From Planococcaceae bacterium UBA3378 (GTDB lineage: Bacteria > Bacillota > Bacilli > Bacillales_A > Planococcaceae): 14,224 nt of DNA. This document shows positions 1-7,294 of this stretch, piece by piece; position 1 is the stretch's first letter, and every line of letters starts with the position of its first letter. The notes beneath the pieces were generated by a model. The model did no database searches. It was not told the origin of the DNA and saw only the letters and a program-made list of their open reading frames with translations. The DNA is taken from contig DEQA01000248.1 of NCBI GenBank assembly GCA_002359075.1, forward strand, positions 1-14,224. Reading direction: 5' to 3'. A program made the position numbers and the translations under genes.

Positions 1-684
1 TGGCAGCCAGCCTTGCCCGGGCGCCACTAACCCGCCAATAAAGGGAAGCCGCACCTGGCCTCCGTGTGCATGGCCTGTAAACACAACGTCCAGCTCATTT
101 TCCACATACGTTTTGAATTTTTCCGGGCGATGGGATAATAGGATTTTATAGGTATGCTCTTCGGTACCGGCCATTGCTTTATCCAGCATTTCCTGCACTT
201 CTTTTCCCTTAAGCGGATCTTCAATTCCGATAATCGCCACGCGTTCCCCGCCGCGCTCGATTTCTAACGATTGATTCGGTAATATATGTACACCGAGGCT
301 TTCAAGAGCCATATAAATTTCGTCTGTTTGATTTACTGCCACCTCATGATTGCCCAGTACATAATAGACATCTGCCATCTCCACAAACTGTTTCACGGCA
401 TCCAGGCTGTTCTGCAAGTCATAGCGCCGGCTATCTATCAAATCTCCCGTCAAAAAAATGGCATCCGGATCGGCCTCTTTTACTTTCTTTACAAGCCGCT
501 GCTGGCCGCCTCCGAATGTCGCATCATGCAAGTCACTCACCTGCACAATCCGGAAACCATCGAAGCTTTTGGGCAACCTGCCGGACTCTATTATATATTC
601 CGTTGTCACCAATAGATTATTATTAGCGTACAAAAATAATAGTAAAGCAACTATATACAGGATGATTCTACTTAATCTTTTCAC
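1..684 (-). CDS. Metallophosphoesterase, YkuE-like, membrane-anchored (3' end cut by window edge)
   Basis: This is a calcineurin-type metallophosphoesterase of the YkuE/YaeI group. 228 residues are visible and the C-terminus runs off the left edge; relatives are about 270-290 aa, so roughly 50 residues are missing. An N-terminal hydrophobic segment (about residues 7-20) is a signal anchor, which puts the enzyme at the outer face of the membrane. The metal-site motifs are all present: DLHD (D51, H53), GDLID (D81), GNHE (N112, H113), SHRP (H185) and GHAHGGQ (H205, H207). The start is GTG at 684, because an in-frame TAA lies a few codons upstream and the only nearby ATG is in another frame. The ribosome binding site is weak (GAGCGG). 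Family members act on phosphoester substrates (some on lipids), but the substrate here cannot be read from sequence. It is transcribed away from the mrp terminator and so appears to be a separate unit. Confidence 0.9.
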   Translation of the reverse strand, partial: MKRLSRIILYIVALLLFLYANNNLLVTTEYIIESGRLPKSFDGFRIVQVSDLHDATFGGGQQRLVKKVKEADPDAIFLTGDLIDSRRYDLQNSLDAVKQFVEMADVYYVLGNHEVAVNQTDEIYMALESLGVHILPNQSLEIERGGERVAIIGIEDPLKGKEVQEMLDKAMAGTEEHTYKILLSHRPEKFKTYVENELDVVFTGHAHGGQVRLPFIGGLVAPGQGWLP

Positions 685-739
685 ATCAAACCGCTCGATT
701 CTTTATCAATCTAATGCAAAATCCAGCATCATGTTTTCT

Positions 740-768
740 ATCATAGGTATATATTCCAAAATATACAA
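740..768 (-). promoter_or_regulatory. Candidate sigma-A promoter for the metallophosphoesterase gene
   Basis: Read on the minus strand, TTGTAT (763-768) and TATGAT (740-745) are separated by 17 nt. The -10 matches consensus at five of six positions and the -35 at three of six. Transcription would begin about 50 nt before the GTG start at 684. The surroundings are very A+T rich, so alternative hexamers exist. Confidence 0.4.
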
Positions 769-861
769 GTATAGAGTATAAACACTTACTCTCCACGGGA
801 AATGTTTACACTGGACTTTTTCTTTCATTCTATTAATAATTGCTTGATAACATGCATTTTT

Positions 862-900
862 TTAAACCAAAAAGGGGTATCCTCGCTGGAGGCACCCCTT
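862..900 (-). terminator. Rho-independent terminator of the mrp operon
   Basis: An inverted repeat pairs 872-878 (AAGGGGT) with 894-900 (ACCCCTT). It continues inward as CCTC (881-884) with GAGG (889-892) around a four-base GCTG loop. On the minus strand the stem is followed by CCCCTTTTTGGTTT, a T-rich tail. It begins 2 nt past the mrpG stop codon, so it ends the mrp transcript. Confidence 0.8.
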
Positions 901-902
901 CT

Positions 903-1343
903 TTACATTTGGTTATGGTCTTTTTTTTCTGGAGATAAATCTTCCTCAACTTTATATTCCATTAACTTATCCTTTGGCTCCTCTTCAGGCTCGTTTCCGA
1001 AGAGCACCTCTTTAAGTGCATCTTCCCCTGAGCCTTCCGCCAACGGAACACGCGAACGGTAAGCAGCCCTGCATACTAGGTGCCCTGCCACCGGTGCCGT
1101 AATAAATGTGAAGATGATCCCCAGTATTAAACGGACACTGACATAGCCGTCATGGCTCCAAAAATAAATAAAAGCTCCAAGCAGACAGCACAAAACAGAA
1201 AGCGTCGCACTTTTTGTCGCCGCATGTGAGCGTGTATAGACATCAGGCAGCCGCAGCATTCCAAATGCACTAATCACACTGACAATAGAGCCGAAAAGTA
1301 TCAGTAATACAGCAAACCATTCAATCCCTTGACTTTCGCTCAA
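903..1343 (-). CDS. mrpG: Na+/H+ antiporter subunit G
   Basis: This is the smallest-module subunit MrpG (MnhG/PhaG) of the multisubunit cation/proton antiporter. The protein is 146 aa if it starts at TTG 1343. That codon has AAGGGGTG about 6 nt upstream and overlaps the end of mrpF by 23 nt. A longer reading from 1388 would overlap mrpF by 68 nt and is less likely. Three membrane segments are visible (about 10-30, 46-64, 69-90). The family core GMLRLPDVYTRSHAATKSATL sits between the first two, from about residue 28. After CRAAYRS (about 91-97) comes an acidic, hydrophilic tail of some 45 residues rich in E, D and K. From memory the B. subtilis homologue is nearer 120-125 aa, so this tail looks longer than usual. 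It is the last gene of the operon. Confidence 0.9.
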   Translation of the reverse strand: MSESQGIEWFAVLLILFGSIVSVISAFGMLRLPDVYTRSHAATKSATLSVLCCLLGAFIYFWSHDGYVSVRLILGIIFTFITAPVAGHLVCRAAYRSRVPLAEGSGEDALKEVLFGNEPEEEPKDKLMEYKVEEDLSPEKKDHNQM

Positions 1344-1605
1344 CGATAACACCCCTTTCAATATATTTTGAAAAGGCAATCGTTCCAATAAACGCTAACA
1401 CACCTAATATTAAAATCGCCTCTAAAAATGCTTTTGTCTTTAGGACAATCGATACAATCGCAATGGCAGAGATTAGATTTACGCCCATTGTATCAATGGC
1501 AATCGCACGGTCAGGCAGTGTTGGCCCTTTTATAATGCGATATAGGAGCAGGGCAATTGCTACCATAAAGAGTGCAAGCGATACGAGCATTATTTTCTCA
1601 ATCAT
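1321..1605 (-). CDS. mrpF: Na+/H+ antiporter subunit F
   Basis: MrpF (MnhF) is a 94-aa membrane subunit with three hydrophobic segments (about 4-23, 37-56, 61-79). Between the first two lies the family signature GPTLPDRAIAIDTMGVNL, including the conserved acidic positions of the loop. The ATG at 1605 lies inside the last codons of mrpE (8-nt overlap) and has GGAGGTGA 7 nt upstream. The overlap suggests translational coupling. MrpF is needed for assembly and activity of the Mrp complex in characterised Bacillus systems. Length and motif are normal for the family. Confidence 0.95.
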   Translation of the reverse strand: MIEKIMLVSLALFMVAIALLLYRIIKGPTLPDRAIAIDTMGVNLISAIAIVSIVLKTKAFLEAILILGVLAFIGTIAFSKYIERGVIVERKSRD

Positions 1606-2086
1606 TACGCGTCACCTCCAAAATGGCCTGTTCAAATTTTCCAATGGAACGAACAACCGAATCCTTTGCCTCTTCCAGATCCATCGCATGGATGTAAAAA
1701 AGATTGCCATTTTCTGATACTTCCATCACGACAGAGCCGGGTGTAAGTGTCAGAAGCAATGCAAGCGCAGTTATCTGCCAATCGCCTTCCAGCTTTGTTT
1801 CATATGTGAAAATCCCTGGTGTAATATTCAGCTTTGGAGAGAGCACGCACCTCAGCACTGATATGCTCGATAAAATAAGCTCCCGAATAAAGATGAGGAT
1901 GAGCTGAATAATTTTTTCGACACGCTGTAAATAAAAGCGTATACCAAAAAAACGGTGCATCGCATACAAAATAACGATCCCTACTAGAAATCCTGCTACA
2001 AATGTTGAAAAGTCGGCCTGCGGATCATCCTTTAATAGGAACCATAATGCTGCGATAAATAAATTTAATACAAATTGCCTTAACAT
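1598..2086 (-). CDS. mrpE: Na+/H+ antiporter subunit E
   Basis: MrpE (MnhE) is 162 aa, matching the family length of about 158-165. Hydrophobic segments occur at about residues 4-18, 24-45 and 59-77. They are followed by a soluble C-terminal part containing the conserved TPGS motif (LTLTPGSVVMEV) and FYIHAMD. The ATG at 2086 is preceded by GGGAGGGTGAG, a strong ribosome binding site, and by a 14-nt gap after mrpD. MrpE is a structural and accessory subunit of the Mrp complex; unlike MrpA and MrpD it has no complex-I antiporter-like core. Confidence 0.95.
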   Translation of the reverse strand: MLRQFVLNLFIAALWFLLKDDPQADFSTFVAGFLVGIVILYAMHRFFGIRFYLQRVEKIIQLILIFIRELILSSISVLRCVLSPKLNITPGIFTYETKLEGDWQITALALLLTLTPGSVVMEVSENGNLFYIHAMDLEEAKDSVVRSIGKFEQAILEVTRND

Positions 2087-2100
2087 ATGCTCACCCTCCC

Positions 2101-3585
2101 TTACTCGTTATTTCCTAAAACAGCATTTATATAGATGCTTGGATCGGCCAATGTCTTGGCTGCGTCTTCTACAAATGGCGAAACAGCCTCCGCCCCTATT
2201 CCGAGGCTGATAATGCAGAGAGCCAATAAAGAAAAGGCCGTCATGGACAATTTGGGAATTGATTTTTGGTGGTCTTCACTGATCGTCGTCTCTCCAAAGA
2301 ATGATGCCAGTAAAATACGTAACAGCGAATATAATACGATGATGCTAGAAGCAAAGCCTATTGCCAGCAACACATAATTTCCGCCCTCAATGGCACCCTG
2401 GCCGATAAGCACCTTCCCTATAAAACCGCTTAGCGGCGGGATACCGGCAAGCGCGCACATGACAATAAAGTAAATCCAGCCGAACAATGGATAGTTCCGA
2501 ATAAGGCCGCTCATCCTTTTGACGATGATTTCACCAGTTAAATACACCATCGTACCGATTAATAGGAAAAGCAGTGCTTTTGCAAGCATATCATGAACCA
2601 AATAATAGATAGCTCCTGCAAAGCCTGTCTCAGTACCGGTAGCCAGCCCGATGAGGATAAAACCAATTGCGATAATGATATTGTATGTGGCAATTGAGCG
2701 GACATCCTTCCCGGCAAAGGCCCCCATACAGCCTGCTATTATTGTGATCCCCGCCATTACCCCAATAATTTGCTGTGTCACTTCCTGATTTAACGGGAAC
2801 ATCAATGTAAACGTACGGAATAATGCGTAGACACCTACCTTTGTCAGCAATGCGGCAAATAGTGCCTGTACAGCTGTCGGCGGGACACTATAAGAGCCTG
2901 GCAGCCAGAAGAACAGCAGCAGCCCTGCCTTTAACGCAAAGACCATCAAAAACAGGATGGCAACCGTCGTAAGAACCGGATCCTGGCCAAATTCTGCGAC
3001 CCGCTGTGCGATATGCGCCATATTTAATGTTTTGACTGTTCCATAAAGGAAAGCCAGTGCGACAAGGAACATCCAGGAAGCGACGACGTTGATCAGGACA
3101 TACTTGAGTGACTCCCGCAGCTGGATTTTCTCCCCGCCCAGTGCAACCAGTACATATGAAGCAAGCAGCGTGACTTCAAAGCAAACAAACAGGTTAAAAA
3201 TATCCCCTGTCAAAAATGATCCGTTGACTCCGGCGATTAAAAACAGCACAAACGGATAGAAAAACATCCGTTCATGGCGCTCACCAATGGAAGCAAAGGC
3301 ATAGATCAAACAAATGAACGTAATGATACTAGCCGTCAATACAAGAATCAGCGCAAAGGAATCAGCTACAAAGAGGATACCGTATGGAGGGAGCCAGCCG
3401 CTGAAATCCAGCTTCATGATCCCCTCTGCCTGCACAACGCCTAATAGCAAAACGGTAATGCCGATGACAAATCCCATTGTCAAAAGACTGATAATACGCT
3501 GAAGCTTAATGAAATCTCGAAGAAATACAAGGAAAATCGCCGTGATAATCGGAACAATCATCGGCAGTACGATAATGTTATTCAT
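2101..3585 (-). CDS. mrpD: Na+/H+ antiporter subunit D (complex I NuoM/NuoN-like)
   Basis: MrpD is one of the two large proton-translocating subunits, homologous to the antiporter-like subunits of respiratory complex I. I place the start at ATG 3585 (494 aa), which overlaps the mrpC stop as ATGAATAA and has GGGGGG about 9 nt upstream. The frame stays open 69 nt further, but only into mrpC. About 14 membrane segments are visible. Key residues of the family are in place: E137 in VCFEVTLLASY, K219 in MVFALKAGLL and K249 in LLTKVG. The PxxSGFIGK-type loop near the C-terminus (IPPLSGFIGKVLI) is also intact. These are the Glu/Lys pairs established as essential in Bacillus Mrp work. There is no sign of a frameshift. 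Confidence 0.96.
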   Translation of the reverse strand: MNNIIVLPMIVPIITAIFLVFLRDFIKLQRIISLLTMGFVIGITVLLLGVVQAEGIMKLDFSGWLPPYGILFVADSFALILVLTASIITFICLIYAFASIGERHERMFFYPFVLFLIAGVNGSFLTGDIFNLFVCFEVTLLASYVLVALGGEKIQLRESLKYVLINVVASWMFLVALAFLYGTVKTLNMAHIAQRVAEFGQDPVLTTVAILFLMVFALKAGLLLFFWLPGSYSVPPTAVQALFAALLTKVGVYALFRTFTLMFPLNQEVTQQIIGVMAGITIIAGCMGAFAGKDVRSIATYNIIIAIGFILIGLATGTETGFAGAIYYLVHDMLAKALLFLLIGTMVYLTGEIIVKRMSGLIRNYPLFGWIYFIVMCALAGIPPLSGFIGKVLIGQGAIEGGNYVLLAIGFASSIIVLYSLLRILLASFFGETTISEDHQKSIPKLSMTAFSLLALCIISLGIGAEAVSPFVEDAAKTLADPSIYINAVLGNNE

Positions 3586-3916
3586 CAGTTGGGCCCCCCA
3601 ACTCGCTGAAGTCATCTGTACCATTTGTTTTATACATACGGTAGGCCAAAACAAGAACGAAGGCTGTCACCGCAAAGCTAATAACAATGGCTGTCAAAAT
3701 GAGCGCCTGGGGCAGTGCATCTGTATAAGGACCATCCGACTGGCTGAGCAGCGGGACATTTCCTTTTTTCAGCCCGCCCACTGTCAAAATCAGCAAATGT
3801 ACGGCATGCGACAATACGGCTGTGCCGAGAATGACACGAAGGATTTTGCGAGAGAGGACTAAATAGGTGGCGACCGCTACAAGAACGCCAATACATATCA
3901 TCATTATAGATTCCAT
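3578..3916 (-). CDS. mrpC: Na+/H+ antiporter subunit C (NuoK-like)
   Basis: MrpC, homologous to NuoK of complex I, is 112 aa from ATG 3916. In-frame starts at 3925 and 3931 also exist. I prefer 3916 because GTGAGGATGG sits about 9 nt upstream, the start falls one base after the mrpB TAG, and the length then matches the usual 112-113 aa. Three membrane segments are visible. The strongly conserved DALPQALILTAIVISFAVTA stretch carries the NuoK-type signature. It is translationally coupled to mrpD by an 8-nt overlap. Confidence 0.95.
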   Translation of the reverse strand: MESIMMICIGVLVAVATYLVLSRKILRVILGTAVLSHAVHLLILTVGGLKKGNVPLLSQSDGPYTDALPQALILTAIVISFAVTAFVLVLAYRMYKTNGTDDFSELGGPTDE

Positions 3917-3917
3917 A

Positions 3918-4340
3918 CTATCCATCCTCACTTATACTTAAAATAATGGTTACCAATGTTCCAATAACCGTCAAAGCTACTCCCGCTTCGAAAACCGAGA
4001 CTGTTGTTAAATGGGTTTTGCCGAGCAGCGGGATATCAAAATAACGATCTGCCTGCTTTAAAAACGGAGCGCCAAAGAAAAGGGCAGCGATGGCACTTCC
4101 TGTAGAAAGAAGCACACCGAGTGCCGCCACCATTTTAAAATCAAAGGGCATTCCTTTATGAACCGTCTCAATATCAAAGGTAATATACAAAAGCACAATG
4201 CCCGAACCAAGAACAAGACCGCCAATAAATCCTCCCCCCGGCTCATTATGCCCGGCAAAGAAAAGGTAGACACCGAGCGTCAATACGATAAACACGACTC
4301 CCTTTACGACTGTACGCAAAATGACATCATTTATTTTCAA
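3918..4340 (-). CDS. mrpB: Na+/H+ antiporter subunit B
   Basis: MrpB (MnhB) is 140 aa with about four membrane segments. The family signature FAGHNEPGGGFIGGLV (about residues 27-42) is followed by FDIETV. The start is TTG at 4340, supported by AAAGGAGA about 9 nt upstream and by the match of the N-terminus to family proteins (KINDVILRTV). No in-frame ATG lies nearby. The gene overlaps the end of mrpA by 14 nt. Together with the C-terminal part of MrpA, MrpB belongs to the membrane module proposed as the sodium-side pathway of the complex. Confidence 0.95.
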   Translation of the reverse strand: MKINDVILRTVVKGVVFIVLTLGVYLFFAGHNEPGGGFIGGLVLGSGIVLLYITFDIETVHKGMPFDFKMVAALGVLLSTGSAIAALFFGAPFLKQADRYFDIPLLGKTHLTTVSVFEAGVALTVIGTLVTIILSISEDG

Positions 4341-6735
4341 TGTCTGTATCTCCTTTCTTTCCCTTTAATTTGATCAGTGTATAGACACCAAGCCCTGCAA
4401 TAAACAGAACGACTACTTCCAGCATCGTATCGAATGCACGGAAATCACCTAAAATGGCATTTACGATATTTTTACCGCCAGCCAGCTCATAGGCATTTTC
4501 AAAATAGACGGAAATGGCGGCAAATTCCTCATAATTCATCACCGTCAATCCAATTAATGTCACCGTGGCCCCTACCAAAATAGACACAAGCGCTTTTGAG
4601 TAAACAATAGCCTTTGGTGCCTTTTCCGATTTCAACGCTGGGAGGAATTTAAAGCAGATCAAAAACAGCGCTGTTGTAACAGATTCCACAACGAGCTGTG
4701 TCAACGCTAGATCCGGAGCACGGAAGATGACAAAGAAGAAGGCAACTGAATAGCCTAATACCCCGTTTAGTAAGACGGATGTAATACGGCCCTTTGCAAA
4801 TAGCAGAGCGATCGAAGCAAAAACCATTACTAGGGCAAGAATCAGCTCATAATATTCAACAGAGGAATCCTTCGACGGTTCCCAGCTGAATGCATCGGAC
4901 AGCAGGAAGTACCCTGCCACTATCCCTACAAAAATGATGTATATATACAAAAAGTAGGAGGAAAGATTTCCGTTCATATACCTTCTTGTTATACGGCCGG
5001 ATGTATTTTCGCCCGTAGTAATTACACGTTCATATAAAGCATTCAGTGTATACTGCTCTGGAATAAGGCGGTAAATCGGACGCCACTTTTTCAGCGTACG
5101 GTACAGGATCACACCTAATATGATGACACCAAGCGTCATCAGCAGCTCCGTATTAATCCCATGCCATGCATGTATATGAGGTGTCAGTTCCTCCGAAGAC
5201 GGAAATTCAGGATAAACACTCGCCATCGCCGGCTGTAATATATAATGCCCTAGTACATTCGGGAAAAGGAAAATACCGATCACAAGCGCAACTAAAATGA
5301 ATGGCGAAATAAGCATGCCAAACGGTGCTTCATGAGGAGGCTTCTCCAGCCGCTCCGGTTTCACCTTTCCTAGGAAGGTCCTTGCTACGATGATCATACA
5401 GTAGACGAATGTCAACACACTTGCCACCCATGCGATAATGGGGAACAATAATCCAAACGCTTCAAGTGAGAAGATATTCAGCTCTGTAATATGCAATGTA
5501 GCAGCAAAGAACATTTCTTTACTTAAAAACCCATTGAACGGCGGAAGTCCGGCCATTGAAAAGCTGCCGATCACTGCGATCGTAAAGGTAAATGGCATGA
5601 GTGCCATTAATCCGCCCAAACGACGGATATCACGAGTCCCTACCTCATGGTCGACAATCCCGACCATCATGAACAGGGCTCCCTTAAATGTTGAATGATT
5701 AATCAAGTGAAAGAGCGCAGCAAATGTTGCCTGAGTATAAATGACCGACTCTGTGGAATAGCCGAGGCGCAATGCTGCAGATCCAAGCCCGAGCAGGCAC
5801 ATGATCAATCCAAGCTGGCTGACCGTTGAATAAGCAAGCAATGCTTTTAAGTCGAATTGTTTTACTGCGTTAAAAGAACCCCAGAAAAGCGTAAAGAGGC
5901 CTACAAGACTTACTACCCAGAACCATAGTTCATGTCCGCCGAAAATAGGCGTTGTACGGGCAACCAAATAAATTCCTGCCTTGACCATTGTCGCTGAATG
6001 TAAATAGGCGGATACAGGGGTAGGTGCCTCCATAGCATCAGGCAGCCAAATATGGAATGGGAATTGAGCAGACTTTGTAAATGCTCCGAGCAGGACAAGC
6101 AGCATGGCGGGTACAAACAACGAATGTTTCTGCAGCATATCCGTTTGGGAGATGAGCTCCCTAACGCTAAACGTGCCGCCAATTGCATAGAGCAGTAAAA
6201 AACCGGCAAGCATGGCGACGCCGCCTATAACAGTGATCGTCATTGCTTTACGCGCCCCTGCACGAGAAGCTTTTCGGTGATGCCAAAACGCGATTAACAG
6301 GAACGAAGATACACTAGTTAGTTCCCAAAATGCATAAAGGACCATTAAATTGTCTGATAGGACTACCCCAAGCATGGCTCCCATAAAGAGCAGCAGGTAG
6401 CAATAAAAGTGATGTAGTGATTCTTTTGTCGATAGGTAAAAAATCGAGTATAAAATGACTAAACTCCCGACACCTGTAATAAGCAGCCCAAGAATCATAC
6501 TTAGACCGTCTAGATAGGTGGTGAAATTTATATGGAATGAGGGTATCCACTCAAATGTGTAGGTATAGGTTTCACCTTTTGCAATATGAGGGATATATGT
6601 AGCTAAAAGTCCAAATAAGATGACCGGTACCGCCAGCACAGGCCAGCCGATATGCACGTTCGTAAAACGTCTGTATACAAAAGGAATACAAGCGGCTATG
6701 ATAAATGGAAATAAGATGGCAAGAATAATCGTCAC
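4327..6735 (-). CDS. mrpA: Na+/H+ antiporter subunit A (complex I NuoL-like)
   Basis: MrpA is the largest subunit (802 aa, normal for Bacillus MrpA) and first gene of the operon. The N-terminal two-thirds are NuoL-like with about 14 membrane segments. Conserved residues include E138 in YAFWELTSVSSF, K221 and H228 in FTKSAQFPFHIWLPDAM, and H246 and K252 in LHSATMVKAG. A GLPPFNGFLSKE loop is also present. After a soluble linker and further helices (about 530-610), the C-terminal third contains the Mrp-specific DUF4040-type region (FRAPDLALTQLVVES) and a short MrpB-like part. The start is GTG at 6735, since a TAG lies two codons upstream in frame; GGGGGG about 9 nt upstream serves as an atypical ribosome binding site. 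The subunit carries ion and proton translocation together with MrpD. Confidence 0.96.
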   Translation of the reverse strand: MTIILAILFPFIIAACIPFVYRRFTNVHIGWPVLAVPVILFGLLATYIPHIAKGETYTYTFEWIPSFHINFTTYLDGLSMILGLLITGVGSLVILYSIFYLSTKESLHHFYCYLLLFMGAMLGVVLSDNLMVLYAFWELTSVSSFLLIAFWHHRKASRAGARKAMTITVIGGVAMLAGFLLLYAIGGTFSVRELISQTDMLQKHSLFVPAMLLVLLGAFTKSAQFPFHIWLPDAMEAPTPVSAYLHSATMVKAGIYLVARTTPIFGGHELWFWVVSLVGLFTLFWGSFNAVKQFDLKALLAYSTVSQLGLIMCLLGLGSAALRLGYSTESVIYTQATFAALFHLINHSTFKGALFMMVGIVDHEVGTRDIRRLGGLMALMPFTFTIAVIGSFSMAGLPPFNGFLSKEMFFAATLHITELNIFSLEAFGLLFPIIAWVASVLTFVYCMIIVARTFLGKVKPERLEKPPHEAPFGMLISPFILVALVIGIFLFPNVLGHYILQPAMASVYPEFPSSEELTPHIHAWHGINTELLMTLGVIILGVILYRTLKKWRPIYRLIPEQYTLNALYERVITTGENTSGRITRRYMNGNLSSYFLYIYIIFVGIVAGYFLLSDAFSWEPSKDSSVEYYELILALVMVFASIALLFAKGRITSVLLNGVLGYSVAFFFVIFRAPDLALTQLVVESVTTALFLICFKFLPALKSEKAPKAIVYSKALVSILVGATVTLIGLTVMNYEEFAAISVYFENAYELAGGKNIVNAILGDFRAFDTMLEVVVLFIAGLGVYTLIKLKGKKGDTDIENK

Positions 6736-7045
6736 AAACTAAAACCCCCCAATAGTGTCCAAATTAATTCTTTATGAAAACAATTATGCTTAAGTATAGT
6801 AGTTGACGGCTTCGGCTTTGTGCCTGTTGAAGGCAGGTCGGTCAGCCATGATTGTCCGATCAAACAAGCAAAGACGAACTTCCTCTTCAAGAATGCGTTT
6901 TCCTATCATGTAGCTTTTTTTCACTTCCTCTACACATGTGGTAAAGTACCCGCTAAAGAGCAGCCTAAAACAGTGAGCCTGCTGCTGCCTATAAAGACAG
7001 AAGCCCGTTTACAGCGGAAGGAAAGGGTGAAAATAAGAAACAGAC

Positions 7046-7074
7046 TTGACTAAAGATTTAACTCACTTCATAAT
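7046..7074 (+). promoter_or_regulatory. Sigma-A promoter for the KdpD-like gene
   Basis: TTGACT (7046-7051) and CATAAT (7069-7074) are separated by exactly 17 nt. Each hexamer has one mismatch to consensus. Transcription would start near 7081, giving a leader of about 210 nt before the ATG at 7295. TAATAT at 7071-7076 is an alternative -10 with a 19-nt spacer. Confidence 0.65.
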
Positions 7075-7115
7075 ATGGTTTCATATAGTAAGAAAGTAAA
7101 CTTTAATGGTGTATT

Positions 7116-7150
7116 TTTTTCGATTTTATTATTTTAAAAAAATCGAAAAA
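7116..7150. repeat. A+T-rich perfect inverted repeat in the leader of the KdpD-like gene
   Basis: TTTTTCGATTTT (7116-7127) is perfectly complementary to AAAATCGAAAAA (7139-7150) around an 11-nt loop. There is no T-run after the stem on either strand, so it is not a typical terminator. It lies about 35 nt after the predicted transcription start and could be an operator or a leader hairpin. Confidence 0.6.
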
Positions 7151-7174
7151 TATCATACTAGTCAAGTATACAAT

Positions 7175-7258
7175 AGAAATAGGCGCCTTGCACTGCATTA
7201 AGCCTATTTTTCACTTATTTATGCTAATTTTCTCGAATTATCTATTGCATTAAGTGAA
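7175..7258 (+). promoter_or_regulatory. Two adjacent leader hairpins upstream of the KdpD-like gene, the first terminator-like
   Basis: The first hairpin pairs AAATAGGC (7177-7184) with GCCTATTT (7202-7209), loop 17 nt, with a run of five T at 7207-7211. It resembles a weak intrinsic terminator. The second pairs TTCACTTA (7210-7217) with TAAGTGAA (7251-7258). It has internal ATGC/GCAT (7221-7224, 7247-7250) and TAATT/AATTA (7225-7229, 7236-7240). It ends about 20 nt before the ribosome binding site. The two stems share bases 7210-7211, so they may compete slightly. Together they suggest leader-level control, but no known riboswitch class is recognised. Confidence 0.4.
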
Positions 7259-7294
7259 TGGAAGTTCAAATATTTAAAAGAGGTGCAAACTGAA

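Larger units (their letters stand above)
6736..7294. other. Divergent intergenic region between mrpA and the KdpD-like gene (559 nt)
   Basis: No convincing gene is visible. The part nearest mrpA (6736-6795) is A+T rich and must hold the mrp leader, but I could not pick a convincing promoter for mrpA. The middle (about 6800-7020) is less A+T rich and open on both strands. It has several dyads: TGCC/GGCA (6821-6824 with 6832-6835), AGCAGC/GCTGCT (6959-6964 with 6981-6986), and an enclosing CCGCT/AGCGG (6950-6954 with 7013-7017). A plus-strand promoter lies at 7046-7074, followed by three hairpins in the leader of the KdpD-like gene. A 39-codon minus-strand reading frame (6790-6909, ATG) lies in the middle part, but its ribosome binding site is poorly spaced. 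Confidence 0.6.

Noticed and set aside
3586..3654. A longer MrpD starting at 3654
   Set aside because: The extension runs wholly inside mrpC and has no homology to the MrpD N-terminus. ATG 3585 has a ribosome binding site and gives 494 aa.
6820..7053. A 77-codon plus-strand reading frame in the mrpA/KdpD-like intergenic region
   Set aside because: It has no ribosome binding site and no recognisable protein features. The same DNA is also open on the other strand, which points to composition rather than coding.
7028..7054. An 8-codon frame (GTG AAA ATA ...) with GGAAAGG upstream, as a possible leader peptide
   Set aside because: It ends inside the -35 of the promoter at 7046, so it would not be part of the KdpD-like gene's transcript. 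No attenuator codon pattern is seen.
6736..7294. A c-di-AMP (ydaO-type) or other known riboswitch, expected next to potassium and sodium transport genes
   Set aside because: I looked on both strands for the conserved ydaO blocks and for other familiar riboswitch cores and found none. A covariance-model search would settle it.
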